Made by a program: the position numbers and the translations under genes
Notes under the pieces: model-generated
Seen by the model: only the letters and a program-made list of their open reading frames with translations
The model's database searches: none
Told to the model about the DNA's origin: nothing
Origin: a virus
DNA: 64,000 nucleotides
Virus record (IMG/VR): IMGVR_UViG_3300037119_004556
Coordinates: 37,250-101,249 of that record
Direction: 5' to 3' (one strand)
Part shown: positions 6,288 through 11,885 of the stretch, in pieces
Layout of the letters: each line of letters starts with the position of its first letter
Position numbering within the stretch: the first letter of the stretch is position 1

Positions 6288-6317
6288 ATTATCTCCCATC
6301 CGGACCAGGGTTGTCAA
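6288..6317 (-). promoter_or_regulatory. Leaderless promoter
   Basis: -35 TTGACA (6312-6317), 18-nt spacer containing CCTGGTCCGG, -10 GATAAT (6288-6293), then CAAGGT and ATG at 6281. Confidence 0.8.
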
Positions 6318-6564
6318 GAGTCTTTACGCCGGTGAACTCGTGGCAGTTGCCGCAGTAGCCCTCCCGAATATCGTTCGGGTTGTACGAGGTCATGGCGCAC
6401 ACCGGGCAGGTGATGCTCGGCTCGCTCGTGGCGGGTCGGGCGCCCTCGGGGACGTACCGGCAGACGGGGCAGAACGGCGTGCCCGCGGACCACGCCCAAT
6501 CGAGGTTGTGCTCGGGGCACGACATCTCGATCCACCCGGCGTACTCGTCCCAGACGAACATCAT
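6289..6564 (-). CDS. Double zinc-ribbon protein
   Basis: 91 aa. CPEHNLDWAW (Cys/His), CPVC (about 33-36), a second CPVC (about 54-57) and CGNCHEF (about 74-77): two CxxC zinc-binding knuckle pairs, as in rubredoxin-like ribbons that bind DNA, RNA or partner proteins. ATGA overlap with the gene upstream; its stop overlaps the -10 of the next promoter. Last gene of the 7860-6289 operon. Confidence 0.7.
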   Translation of the reverse strand: MMFVWDEYAGWIEMSCPEHNLDWAWSAGTPFCPVCRYVPEGARPATSEPSITCPVCAMTSYNPNDIREGYCGNCHEFTGVKTLDNPGPDGR

Positions 6565-6755
6565 TCGCCCGCCATCGCGCAGGCGTGCTCGTTGGCGTCG
6601 CTCTCGGCGTCGCGGCGCGAGACCATCTCGCGTCCGACCCAGCCGCAGTCGCAGGTCGCGAAGTAGGCGGTGGTCTTGGCGAACGCCAGGCCGGGCATCC
6701 GCTCAAAGTGGACCTCAGTGCGGTGGCGGTGGTCGCCTGTGTGCTTCGTGTTCAT
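6561..6755 (-). CDS. Small Cys/His protein (64 aa)
   Basis: MNTKHTGDHRHRTEVHFERM ... ATCDCGWVGREMVSRRDAESDANEHA: a CDCG half-ribbon with a CGWxG core, followed by a helix. This CxCGWxG...A..dA..H pattern is frequent in actinophage small zinc proteins. Overlaps both neighbours by 4 nt. Confidence 0.65.
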   Translation of the reverse strand: MNTKHTGDHRHRTEVHFERMPGLAFAKTTAYFATCDCGWVGREMVSRRDAESDANEHACAMAGE

Positions 6756-7009
6756 CGTGCTCCGATCCTTGCGCGGAAGTCGCCGATCGCGGCGTCCTTG
6801 GCGGCGGCGATGGTGGCCTCGCTGAACGGCTCGTGGGCGTTGAAGTAGTGGCCGACCTCGGCGTCCCACTCGGTCTCGCCTGGACGCAGGTAGGCGTCCC
6901 AGGTGACGAACTCGTGAGCGTTCCACGTCGCGAGCACGACCGCTGTGGCCGTCTCGCCCTCGTAGTTGATGGCAGCGCGCAGAACGGTCGCCCCGTTGGT
7001 CAGTTTCAT
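6752..7009 (-). CDS. Hypothetical protein (85 aa)
   Basis: Alternating strands (ATVLRAAINYEGETATAVVL) then WDAYLRPGETEWDAEVGHYF and a C-terminal helix. Unrecognised; soluble. ATGA overlap on both sides within the operon. Confidence 0.65.
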   Translation of the reverse strand: MKLTNGATVLRAAINYEGETATAVVLATWNAHEFVTWDAYLRPGETEWDAEVGHYFNAHEPFSEATIAAAKDAAIGDFRARIGAR

Positions 7010-7263
7010 GTTGGTGCTCCGTGGTACTCGTGGGCGCCGTGCTTGGCGCACCTGGGGTTGACGATGAAGTCGCCGGGGCGACGGTCGCACAGGCACGCCG
7101 TGTCGAGGATGAAGTCGCCGGTGCGGCGCAGCCGCAGCAGAGTCTCCATGCTGTCGGACCGCTTGACGATGACCGGCTTGTCGGTGTAGCGGCGCAGCAG
7201 GATGAAGCGTCGCATCGAGGCGACGCGGATCTTGCCGAGCGGCGTGTTGAAGGTGCCGGTCAC
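7006..7263 (-). CDS. Hypothetical Cys-containing protein (85 aa)
   Basis: Basic N-terminus (MRRFILLRRYTDKPVIVKRS) and a C-terminal CLCDRRPGDFIVNPRCAKHG that could bind one metal ion (C, C, C, H). Unrecognised. ATGA-coupled to its neighbours. Confidence 0.65.
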   Translation of the reverse strand: MTGTFNTPLGKIRVASMRRFILLRRYTDKPVIVKRSDSMETLLRLRRTGDFILDTACLCDRRPGDFIVNPRCAKHGAHEYHGAPT

Positions 7264-7457
7264 GAGAGTGCCTTTCCGTGGGCGAGGTGAAGCAGCGCCT
7301 TCTCGACCTCGTCGGCGATGACGCTGCGGCTGGCGTTGTTGAGGTAGCGGTTGGTGAGCGTGTCGCTCAGATGGATCTCGGACAGTTCGGCCCCCTCCAA
7401 CTCGAAGGTGACCGACTCTCCGTCGTAGGTGACCGTGACGGTGGCGTTCATGCTCAT
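7260..7457 (-). CDS. Hypothetical protein (65 aa)
   Basis: A beta-rich start (NATVTVTYDGESVTFELEG) and a helical C-terminus. Either ATG (codon 1 or 3) could be used. Unrecognised; coupled within the operon. Confidence 0.6.
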   Translation of the reverse strand: MSMNATVTVTYDGESVTFELEGAELSEIHLSDTLTNRYLNNASRSVIADEVEKALLHLAHGKALS

Positions 7458-7693
7458 GCCTCGGCGAATCCGAAGTAGAAGCGGGGGCGACCGCTGAACA
7501 TCAGCGTGCCCTTGACGCCATCGGACCGGCGCCGGACCATCACGAACGGGGCGAGGAATCCGATCGCCTCGAACTCGGCGGTCATCTCGTCGGTCGTCCA
7601 GACCGGCTCACCGCGCTCGGCCGCGGCGAGCGCCTCGGCGGGCATGGTCGGGATCAACTCCCGTCGTGCGGCTTCGGTGGGATCTGACATCAC
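7454..7693 (-). CDS. Hypothetical protein (79 aa)
   Basis: GTG or ATG start (7693/7690). Helical N-terminus with EAARRELIPTMPAEALAAAERG and a C-terminal GTLMFSGRPRFYFG strand pair. Unrecognised; overlaps the gene upstream. Confidence 0.6.
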   Translation of the reverse strand: MMSDPTEAARRELIPTMPAEALAAAERGEPVWTTDEMTAEFEAIGFLAPFVMVRRRSDGVKGTLMFSGRPRFYFGFAEA

Positions 7694-7860
7694 GTCACCT
7701 CCGTGACCGTGAACTCGTCAAGGGGGAGCATCTCATCGAACTCCCGCAGGATGTACATCGACGCCCAGGCGGCGAGTGCTCGCGGGGTCCGTTCGACCTC
7801 GGAGTCCATCACCAGCGGATGCGACAGGTTCGGGTGGCTGACTTCGTAAGTGTGGGTCAT
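7690..7860 (-). CDS. Hypothetical protein (56 aa), operon leader gene
   Basis: First gene of a seven-gene operon. GAAAGGAAACCACC precedes the ATG, a strong ribosome-binding box also seen at most leadered genes here. Unrecognised small protein with a helical centre (RALAAWASMYILREF). Confidence 0.65.
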   Translation of the reverse strand: MTHTYEVSHPNLSHPLVMDSEVERTPRALAAWASMYILREFDEMLPLDEFTVTEVT

Positions 7861-7890
7861 GGTGGTGGTGGTTTCCTTTCTCACGTCTTG

Positions 7891-7920
7891 ATTATCTCCC
7901 ATCCGGACTAAGGTTGTCAA
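7891..7920 (-). promoter_or_regulatory. Promoter of the 7860-6289 operon
   Basis: -35 TTGACA (7915-7920), 18-nt spacer, -10 GATAAT (7891-7896). Near-identical over 30 nt to the boxes at 6288 and 42517, but here the transcript keeps a leader of about 24 nt with an AAAGGAAA site. Confidence 0.8.
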
Positions 7921-7926
7921 GAGTAT

Positions 7927-8190
7927 TCACGACGCTCGGCGGGCGGCGAAGGTGAGATCCTCGGCCAGCCGTGCGGCGTTTGACCAGGCCGACTCGCCGT
8001 AGAACGGGACGGTGCCGCCCTTGCCCTTGACGGCGGGCTTGCCGTAGGCGTCGACAACTCGGTAGGCACCGGCTCGGAACACGTCGCCGGTCTTCGTGTC
8101 GAGCGCATCAGCGAACATCACGAAGAACATGTCGCGTGGGCCGAGTTCGCCGTCGACTGTCCAGTCGCCGTGGACCTTGTAGCGGCTCAT
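7927..8190 (-). CDS. Hypothetical protein (87 aa)
   Basis: MSRYKVHGDWTVDGELGPRD, FVMFADALDTKTGDVFRAGAYRV: beta-rich, possibly a small SH3-like or OB-like domain. Unrecognised. Its ATG is entangled with the stop of the 8190 gene (TGATGA). Confidence 0.65.
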   Translation of the reverse strand: MSRYKVHGDWTVDGELGPRDMFFVMFADALDTKTGDVFRAGAYRVVDAYGKPAVKGKGGTVPFYGESAWSNAARLAEDLTFAARRAS

Positions 8191-8342
8191 CAGTTGGCCT
8201 CGCAGTCGTGGCCGTTGGTGAACTCGTCGGCGTCGGTCGGGTCGCACAGGTCGAACACCCGGCCGCACTCGCGACACTTCCGGGTGAAGCCGACCGGGAT
8301 GACCATCACGTGTTCCTTGAGGAACTTCTCGAAGTCGGTCAT
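8190..8342 (-). CDS. Small zinc-ribbon protein (50 aa)
   Basis: MTDFEKFLKEHVMVIPVGF then CRECGRVFDLC and GHDC: Cys at about 23, 26, 32 and 47 with a His at 45, a minimal zinc ribbon. Preceded by AAAGGAAACCACCCC. Overlaps the upstream stop (ATGA). Confidence 0.6.
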   Translation of the reverse strand: MTDFEKFLKEHVMVIPVGFTRKCRECGRVFDLCDPTDADEFTNGHDCEAN

Positions 8343-8548
8343 GGGGTGGTTTCCTTTCTCATTCGGGCGAGCGCCTCGGCGCGGGCCTTGGCGGCGGTGA
8401 GCGTGAGGTGGGCGGTTCGTCCGTGGTCACCGGCGGGCGACAGGAACCAAAGGCCGTCGCCGTGCGGGTTCTTGTCCACGGCTCCTACCTCGCTCTTGTA
8501 GCCGATCACCCGACCACCGGGGTCGGTCACTCGTGTCCATCGGGTCAT
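8339..8548 (-). CDS. Hypothetical protein (69 aa)
   Basis: N-terminal strands with MTRWTRVTDPGGRVIGYKSEV and a C-terminal Ala/Arg helix. Its last codons (RMRKETTP) double as the AAAGGAAACCACC ribosome-binding site of the next gene. Preceded by its own AAAGGAAACCACC box. Confidence 0.65.
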   Translation of the reverse strand: MTRWTRVTDPGGRVIGYKSEVGAVDKNPHGDGLWFLSPAGDHGRTAHLTLTAAKARAEALARMRKETTP

Positions 8549-8578
8549 CGGTGGTGGTTTCCTTTCGTCTGGCTGAAC

Positions 8579-8618
8579 GGGGAGTCGGAGCCAGTGGGTG
8601 GGCGGCTCACGACTCCCC
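8579..8618 (-). repeat. 14-bp inverted repeat (hairpin)
   Basis: GGGGAGTCGGAGCC (8579-8592) pairs with GGCTCACGACTCCCC (8604-8618) with a one-base bulge and an 11-nt loop. No U-tract follows, so it is not a classical terminator; it may be an attenuator or mRNA-stabilising hairpin between two genes. Confidence 0.6.
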
Positions 8619-8678
8619 GGGCAGCCTCCCGGCGACGTAGTTGTCGGGTTGTGGTACCCGGCCGGGAAGCTGGCTCAT
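8607..8678 (-). CDS. Very small ORF (23 aa)
   Basis: MSQLPGRVPQPDNYVAGRLP: Pro-rich, unrecognised. An AGAGGAGAAACCACC box lies upstream, but about 20 nt from the ATG. Its end runs into the 8579-8618 hairpin. It could be a leader peptide or a chance ORF. Confidence 0.3.
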   Translation of the reverse strand: MSQLPGRVPQPDNYVAGRLPGES

Positions 8679-8710
8679 GGGTTCTGTCGTGGTGGTTTCT
8701 CCTCTCTCGG

Positions 8711-8728
8711 ACGTTTCACGTGAAACGT
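8711..8728. promoter_or_regulatory. Consensus parS-like palindrome
   Basis: Perfect 18-bp palindrome ACGTTTCACGTGAAACGT whose central 14 bp, GTTTCACGTGAAAC, equal the chromosomal ParB-binding parS consensus of Streptomyces and mycobacteria. It lies intergenic, just downstream of the 8734 gene. Confidence 0.8.
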
Positions 8729-8733
8729 TCCGG

Positions 8734-8943
8734 CTAGCTGATGACCTTCGTGATCACCCCGTTGACGACGGCCACCCTGGCGTACCAGGTGTGAGCGGCC
8801 GGGAAGTGGGGACCTTCGAGGCTGGCCGTCCCGTTCTCGGGGGCGACTCCCAGGCCGGGGTTGAAGATCCCGACCTTCTCGCCCGCGGCTACGGCCTCTT
8901 TCAAGGCTTTCTTCGTCTTGAAGTTCCTGTCGGCGTAGGCCAT
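8734..8943 (-). CDS. Hypothetical protein (69 aa)
   Basis: A basic helical start (ADRNFKTKKALKEAVAAGEKV) then a beta-rich C-terminus with HTWYARVAVVNGVITKVIS. Strong AAAGGAAACCACC site and a leader hairpin (8963-8981) upstream; the parS site follows its stop. Unrecognised. Confidence 0.7.
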   Translation of the reverse strand: MAYADRNFKTKKALKEAVAAGEKVGIFNPGLGVAPENGTASLEGPHFPAAHTWYARVAVVNGVITKVIS

Positions 8944-8962
8944 GAGTGGTGGTTTCCTTTCC

Positions 8963-8981
8963 GTGAGGGTCCTTCCCTCAC
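8963..8981 (-). promoter_or_regulatory. Leader hairpin
   Basis: GTGAGGG/CCCTCAC with a 5-nt loop in the 5' leader of the 8734 gene, directly upstream of its ribosome-binding site. Matching hairpins occur at 47354, 48367 and 57958. Confidence 0.6.
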
Positions 8982-8987
8982 AAGAGA

Positions 8988-9017
8988 ATCTTAGGTCATC
9001 GTGACTAGGGTTGTCAA
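8988..9017 (-). promoter_or_regulatory. Promoter of the 8734 gene
   Basis: -35 TTGACA (9012-9017), 18-nt spacer, -10 TAAGAT (8988-8993). The stop codon of the gene upstream abuts the -35. Confidence 0.75.
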
Positions 9018-9018
9018 G

Positions 9019-9180
9019 TCACTTGCCAGGTTCGATGGGTCCGAGGATCATTGCCAGGTACTCGGTCAGCGCCGCCCAGGCCGGGAACTCGCTGAACGGC
9101 GGCAGGCGCCGATCGCCCAGACGGATCGTGATGTTCGAGGCGTCGAGGCTGATGGGTGGGTGGTTGGCGGTGGCGATCAC
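9019..9180 (-). CDS. Hypothetical protein (53 aa)
   Basis: GTG start overlapping the upstream stop (GTGA). HPPISLDASNITIRLGDRRL followed by PFSEFPAWAALTEYLAMILG. Unrecognised; ends 1-2 nt before the next promoter. Confidence 0.6.
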   Translation of the reverse strand: MIATANHPPISLDASNITIRLGDRRLPPFSEFPAWAALTEYLAMILGPIEPGK

Positions 9181-9416
9181 TTGTTCCTCGCTTTCGTGGC
9201 GGTGGGGTTCGCGGCCAGCCACGCTTTCTTCGCGGCCAGCTTGGCCTCCCAACGCTTGGCGTTCGCCAGGTGCATCGGGCACAGGTCCGATCCGGGCGCG
9301 ACGTTGGCGCCGCAGATGACAGGGCGGGTCGTGAACGACTCTTTGCCCTTGCCGAGGACGCCCCGGCTGACCCGGACATTCTTGATCTTGCCGCAGGTGG
9401 TGGGACCCTCTCTCAC
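9177..9416 (-). CDS. Small zinc-binding protein, leaderless GTG start
   Basis: 79 aa. CGK ... RPVICGANVAPGSDLCPMHL: C, C, C and H ligands in an arrangement seen in small DksA/TraR-unrelated zinc proteins of actinophages, followed by a basic Ala/Lys helix (KRWEAKLAAKKAWLA). The GTG lies 6 nt after the -10, so the mRNA should be leaderless; no other in-frame start fits. Confidence 0.65.
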   Translation of the reverse strand: MREGPTTCGKIKNVRVSRGVLGKGKESFTTRPVICGANVAPGSDLCPMHLANAKRWEAKLAAKKAWLAANPTATKARNK

Positions 9417-9422
9417 GTCTTC

Positions 9423-9452
9423 ATTATGCGCAGACGGACTAGGGTTTGTCAA
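9423..9452 (-). promoter_or_regulatory. Leaderless promoter
   Basis: -35 TTGACA (9447-9452), 18-nt spacer with CCCTAGTCCG, -10 CATAAT (9423-9428), GAAGAC, then GTG at 9416. Confidence 0.8.
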
Positions 9453-9466
9453 GACTGTTGACGTCC

Positions 9467-9604
9467 CTAGTCCGGATCTGCGGGGAGGTCCGCCGGTGGC
9501 CACGGCATCGTCTCGAAGACGAAGTAGGCGTCGAAGCGCCGCTTGGCGCGCCGCTCGTTGTCCGTCATCGCGTCGGGGTCCAGGTCGTAACGCGGACGCA
9601 GCAT
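9467..9604 (-). CDS. Hypothetical protein (45 aa) after tRNA array 3
   Basis: MLRPRYDLDPDAMTDNERRA ... RFDAYFVFETMPWPP: charged, Trp/Pro-rich. Strong GAGGAGGAAACCACC site. Transcribed as the last gene of tRNA array 3. Unrecognised. Confidence 0.6.
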   Translation of the reverse strand: MLRPRYDLDPDAMTDNERRAKRRFDAYFVFETMPWPPADLPADPD

Positions 9605-9634
9605 GGTGGTTTCCTCCTCTCGTGGCGGTTTGAG

Positions 9635-9705
9635 CGGGACCGGAAGGAATCGAACCCTCGTAGCCTGGACTGGAATCAGGCGCCCTACCACTGGACGACG
9701 TTCCC
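9635..9705 (-). tRNA. tRNA-Trp(CCA)
   Basis: Anticodon loop TTCCAGT, T-arm GAGGG with loop TTCGATT, acceptor GGGAACG/CGGTCCC with one A-G mismatch, discriminator G (G73 is a Trp identity base). Confidence 0.85.
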
Positions 9706-9714
9706 TATGTTGAG

Positions 9715-9786
9715 CGCCACCGGCGGGTGCTGACCCCGCGACTTCCGGCTTGACGGGCCGGTACTCTGCCGTTGAGTTACGGCGGC
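9715..9786 (-). tRNA. tRNA-Asp(GTC)-like, divergent
   Basis: Acceptor GCCGCCG/CGGTGGC, anticodon stem CCGGC/GCCGG, loop CCGTCAA (C33 instead of U33). The T-loop is GTCAGCA instead of TTCGANN. Discriminator G fits Asp. The altered U33 and T-loop suggest a decaying or repurposed second Asp tRNA. Confidence 0.65.
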
Positions 9787-9787
9787 G

Positions 9788-9860
9788 TGGAGAGGACGGG
9801 AGTCGAACCCGCAACCTTCTGCGTGCGAAGCAGTTGCTCTACCCTCTGAGCTTCATCCCC
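9788..9860 (-). tRNA. tRNA-Ala(CGC)
   Basis: Anticodon loop TTCGCAC. The acceptor contains the G3-U70 wobble that identifies tRNA-Ala. T-loop TTCGACT, discriminator A. Two hairpins (CCCAGGC/GCCTGGG and a GC-rich stem) fill the 68 nt before the next tRNA. Confidence 0.85.
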
Positions 9861-9928
9861 ATTTTCTGTCCCGCCGCCACGCGTTCCGGCGACGGTCCCA
9901 GGCTGGTGACTCGGGCCTGGGCCTTGGG

Positions 9929-10001
9929 CGACGGTGACAGGACTCGAACCTGCGACACCCAGCTTCGGAAGCTGGTGCTCTATCCACTGAGCTACACCAT
10001 C
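9929..10001 (-). tRNA. tRNA-Arg(CCG)
   Basis: Acceptor GATGGTG/CACCGTC, anticodon stem CCAGC/GCTGG, loop TTCCGAA, T-loop TTCGAGT. Confidence 0.9.
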
Positions 10002-10012
10002 AGTTCATTCTG

Positions 10013-10075
10013 GCAGTTCGACGCCCGGGCCGCACCCCGGGTTTTCAGCGGGTCATTCAAGTCTCGCCGAACTGC
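10013..10075 (-). ncRNA. Structured spacer RNA in tRNA array 3
   Basis: An 8-bp closing stem (GCAGTTCG 10013-10020 with CGAACTGC 10068-10075) encloses a CCCGGG/CCCGGG hairpin. No tRNA features. It may be a processing element or a small stable RNA; no family recognised. Confidence 0.45.
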
Positions 10076-10078
10076 TCG

Positions 10079-10151
10079 TCCGAATGGAGAGGCTCGAACT
10101 CCCGACCCCCTGGTCCCAAACCAGGTGCGCTACCAACTGCGCCACATTCGG
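10079..10151 (-). tRNA. tRNA-Pro(TGG), second copy
   Basis: Acceptor CCGAATG/CATTCGG (C1-G72), anticodon stem CCTGG/CCAGG, loop TTTGGGA, T-loop TTCGAGC, discriminator A. Confidence 0.9.
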
Positions 10152-10154
10152 TCG

Positions 10155-10291
10155 CCCCACCGCATGTGCTGTTACGCCTAAGACGAGGCTCTATAGGTTC
10201 CTCACCAGTTCCCTGGCTCCCACCGGACCGTCCGGACTCGGGTGTCACTCCTTAGAGGATGGCTGCTTCTAAGCCAACCTTTGCGGTGGAG
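10155..10291 (-). ncRNA. 23S rRNA GTPase-associated-centre mimic RNA
   Basis: Minus strand, between two tRNAs. A 10-bp closing helix pairs 10282-10291 with 10155-10164 (H42-like). Next comes GTTGGCTTAGAAGCAGCCAT and one further matching base (10278-10258), identical to helix 43 of bacterial 23S rRNA (E. coli 1059-1079), including the A1067 equivalent at 10270. After a 79-nt insert holding a CCAG-GGAA-CTGG hairpin comes GGCGTAACAGCAC (10178-10166), which matches the helix 44 loop with the A1095 equivalent at 10173. Both loops form the L11, thiopeptide and elongation-factor site of the ribosome. Only this domain is present; no other rRNA lies nearby. It is co-transcribed with the tRNAs from the promoter at 10581. 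Confidence 0.8.
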
Positions 10292-10294
10292 TAG

Positions 10295-10367
10295 TGACGC
10301 TGGCAGGACTCGAACCTGCGACAACCGGCTTCGCAAGCCGGTGCTCTTTCCACTGAGCTACAGCATC
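10295..10367 (-). tRNA. tRNA-Arg(GCG)
   Basis: Acceptor GATGCTG/CAGCGTC, anticodon stem CCGGC/GCCGG, loop TTGCGAA, T-loop TTCGAGT. Reads CGC/CGU without needing inosine, so it overlaps in decoding with tRNA-Arg(ACG) at 5035. Confidence 0.88.
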
Positions 10368-10378
10368 ATTGGGCGGTT

Positions 10379-10534
10379 CCTGTGCTCTCAGCGCCGTAGC
10401 GGACTCGAACCGCTAACCGGTCGTACCCACCCTGGTGGCCACCAGGTGCCGTGGGCCACGGACCTTCTCTCACGCTCCGTGCACGGACCGTGAGTCTGCT
10501 CGGCGCCGGGTTGAGACGACGCTGACAGCACAGG
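10379..10534 (-). ncRNA. tRNA-like structured RNA with acceptor stem and T-arm only
   Basis: First RNA of array 3. Outer 13-bp helix (10522-10534 with 10379-10391, one G-G mismatch). Inside, an acceptor-like GCGCCG/CGGCGC stem is followed in normal tRNA order by a T-arm AGCGG/CCGCT with loop TTCGAGT. The D and anticodon arms are replaced by three hairpins: CTCACG/CGTGAG, CCGTG-GCC-CACGG and the perfect palindrome CCTGGTGGCCACCAGG. No anticodon or tmRNA tag ORF was found. Family unknown. Confidence 0.55.
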
Positions 10535-10580
10535 AACTCTCGGAGGAGAAGAACCCCAACTCCCTTCTCCTTCCACCAGT

Positions 10581-10610
10581 ATTATGCGCAGAACGTCCAG
10601 GGTTTGTCAA
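10581..10610 (-). promoter_or_regulatory. Promoter of tRNA/ncRNA array 3
   Basis: -35 TTGACA (10605-10610), 18-nt spacer with CCCTGGACG, -10 CATAAT (10581-10586). Drives the tRNA-like RNA, tRNA-Arg, the rRNA mimic, five more tRNAs and the 45-aa gene. Confidence 0.8.
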
Positions 10611-10664
10611 CACATTTCACAGGTATTCCTCGATGGTGGAGCAGGCCAGAACTACGTTGATGTC

Positions 10665-11885
10665 ATGACGGATCTGTTCTCGCTCGGTCGGTTGTACGTG
10701 TCGGACTTCCTTCGCCCGGACGAGGAACCGCGGGCCGAGCCGGTCGAGTTGAAGCTCGTGTTCGATGAGTCGACGCGGCGCGTCCATCTCTCCGAGTCGG
10801 CGGACGCCGAGTTCATGTACGGCCGCTACTGGTACCGGTCCGGTACGAACGCGACGATGACCAACGAGTTGGCTGGGATCGTCACGTCGATCACCGACGC
10901 GATGCCGATCGAGCGCGGTGATCTGTGGGTCGACATCGCCTGCAACGACGGGACGCTGCTCGCCCACGTGCCCGAGTCGATGGTGCGCGCCGGGATCGAC
11001 CCGGCCGATGACACGTTCGCGGTCGAGTCGCGCCGCCACGCCGATCTGATCTTGCAGGAGCCGTTCAGCTACAGCGGGTGGAAGAACTCCGAACTCGGGA
11101 ACCTGCGCGCCAAGGTCGTGACGTGCATCGCCATGTTCTACGACCTCGAAGATCCGATGCCGTTCCTGCGCGACGTCGTGGATCTCATGCGTGACGATGG
11201 TCTGTTCGTCGTCCAGATGTCGTACACACCGTTGATGCTGCGCCAGGTCGCGTTCGACAACATCTGCCACGAGCACATCCACTACTACACGTTGGCGACG
11301 ATCGACGCCTTGTTCCGGTCCGCTGGGCTGCGGATCGTGGATGTCCAGTTGAACGACGTCAATGGTGGCTCGTTCCGGGTGTACGCGATGAAGCACGGCG
11401 GCGACCCGACGATGTTCGCGACGCAGCCGCACCGCGACGTGTGCCACATGCGGATCGCGGCGCTCGAAGCGATGGAGTTCGTACACGATCTCAACTCGCC
11501 CGAGGTGTGGTTCGCGTTCCGCGACAAGATCGAGTCGCTCAAGGCGACCGTCGTCAGCTTCATTGCGCAGGAGCGCGCCCGCGGCAAGTCGGTGTGGGCG
11601 TACGGGGCGTCGACCAAGGGCAACACGTTGCTCCAATACTTCGGTCTCGACCACACGATGATCGACGGCATCGCCGAACGGTCGCAGTACAAGTTCGGGC
11701 TGCGCACGGTCGGCACGAACATCCCGATCGTCTCGGAGGACGAGATGCGCGCCGCCAACCCCGACTACCTGCTCGTGCTGCCGTGGCACTTCATCTCCGA
11801 GTTCGTGAAGCGCGAGCGCGCCTACCTCGAAGGTGGCGGTCAGTTCATCGTGCCCTGTCCGGAGTTCCGGGTGATCGGCGCATGA
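10665..11885 (+). CDS. Sugar C-methyltransferase-type SAM methyltransferase
   Basis: 406 aa. Class I methyltransferase core: motif I VDIACNDGTLLAHV (about 88-101), acidic residue after PADDTF, then VVTCIAMFYDLEDPMPFLRD. The C-terminal third has GKSVWAYGASTKGNTLLQY (about 309-327) and YLLVLPWHF, the signature of the C-terminal domain of NDP-hexose C-methyltransferases (TylC3-like). The N-terminal zinc domain of that family is shortened or missing. The HEHIHYYTLATI segment (about 206-217) matches the active-site region. Expected role: C-methylation of a nucleotide sugar, in the cytoplasm. Coupled by ATGA to a glycosyltransferase-like gene, which supports virion or cell-surface glycan modification. 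Confidence 0.8.
   Translation: MTDLFSLGRLYVSDFLRPDEEPRAEPVELKLVFDESTRRVHLSESADAEFMYGRYWYRSGTNATMTNELAGIVTSITDAMPIERGDLWVDIACNDGTLLAHVPESMVRAGIDPADDTFAVESRRHADLILQEPFSYSGWKNSELGNLRAKVVTCIAMFYDLEDPMPFLRDVVDLMRDDGLFVVQMSYTPLMLRQVAFDNICHEHIHYYTLATIDALFRSAGLRIVDVQLNDVNGGSFRVYAMKHGGDPTMFATQPHRDVCHMRIAALEAMEFVHDLNSPEVWFAFRDKIESLKATVVSFIAQERARGKSVWAYGASTKGNTLLQYFGLDHTMIDGIAERSQYKFGLRTVGTNIPIVSEDEMRAANPDYLLVLPWHFISEFVKRERAYLEGGGQFIVPCPEFRVIGA

Noticed and set aside
8579-8618. Rho-independent terminator
   Set aside because: Strong hairpin but no U-tract on either side; kept only as an inverted repeat.
10155-10291. Remnant of a full 23S rRNA gene
   Set aside because: Only the H42-H44 domain is present, re-closed by its own helix and with an insert between H43 and H44; no flanking rRNA sequence.
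10379-10534. tmRNA
   Set aside because: It has a T-arm and acceptor-like stem but no tag-peptide ORF, no GGGGCTG-like 5' end and no pseudoknot pattern.
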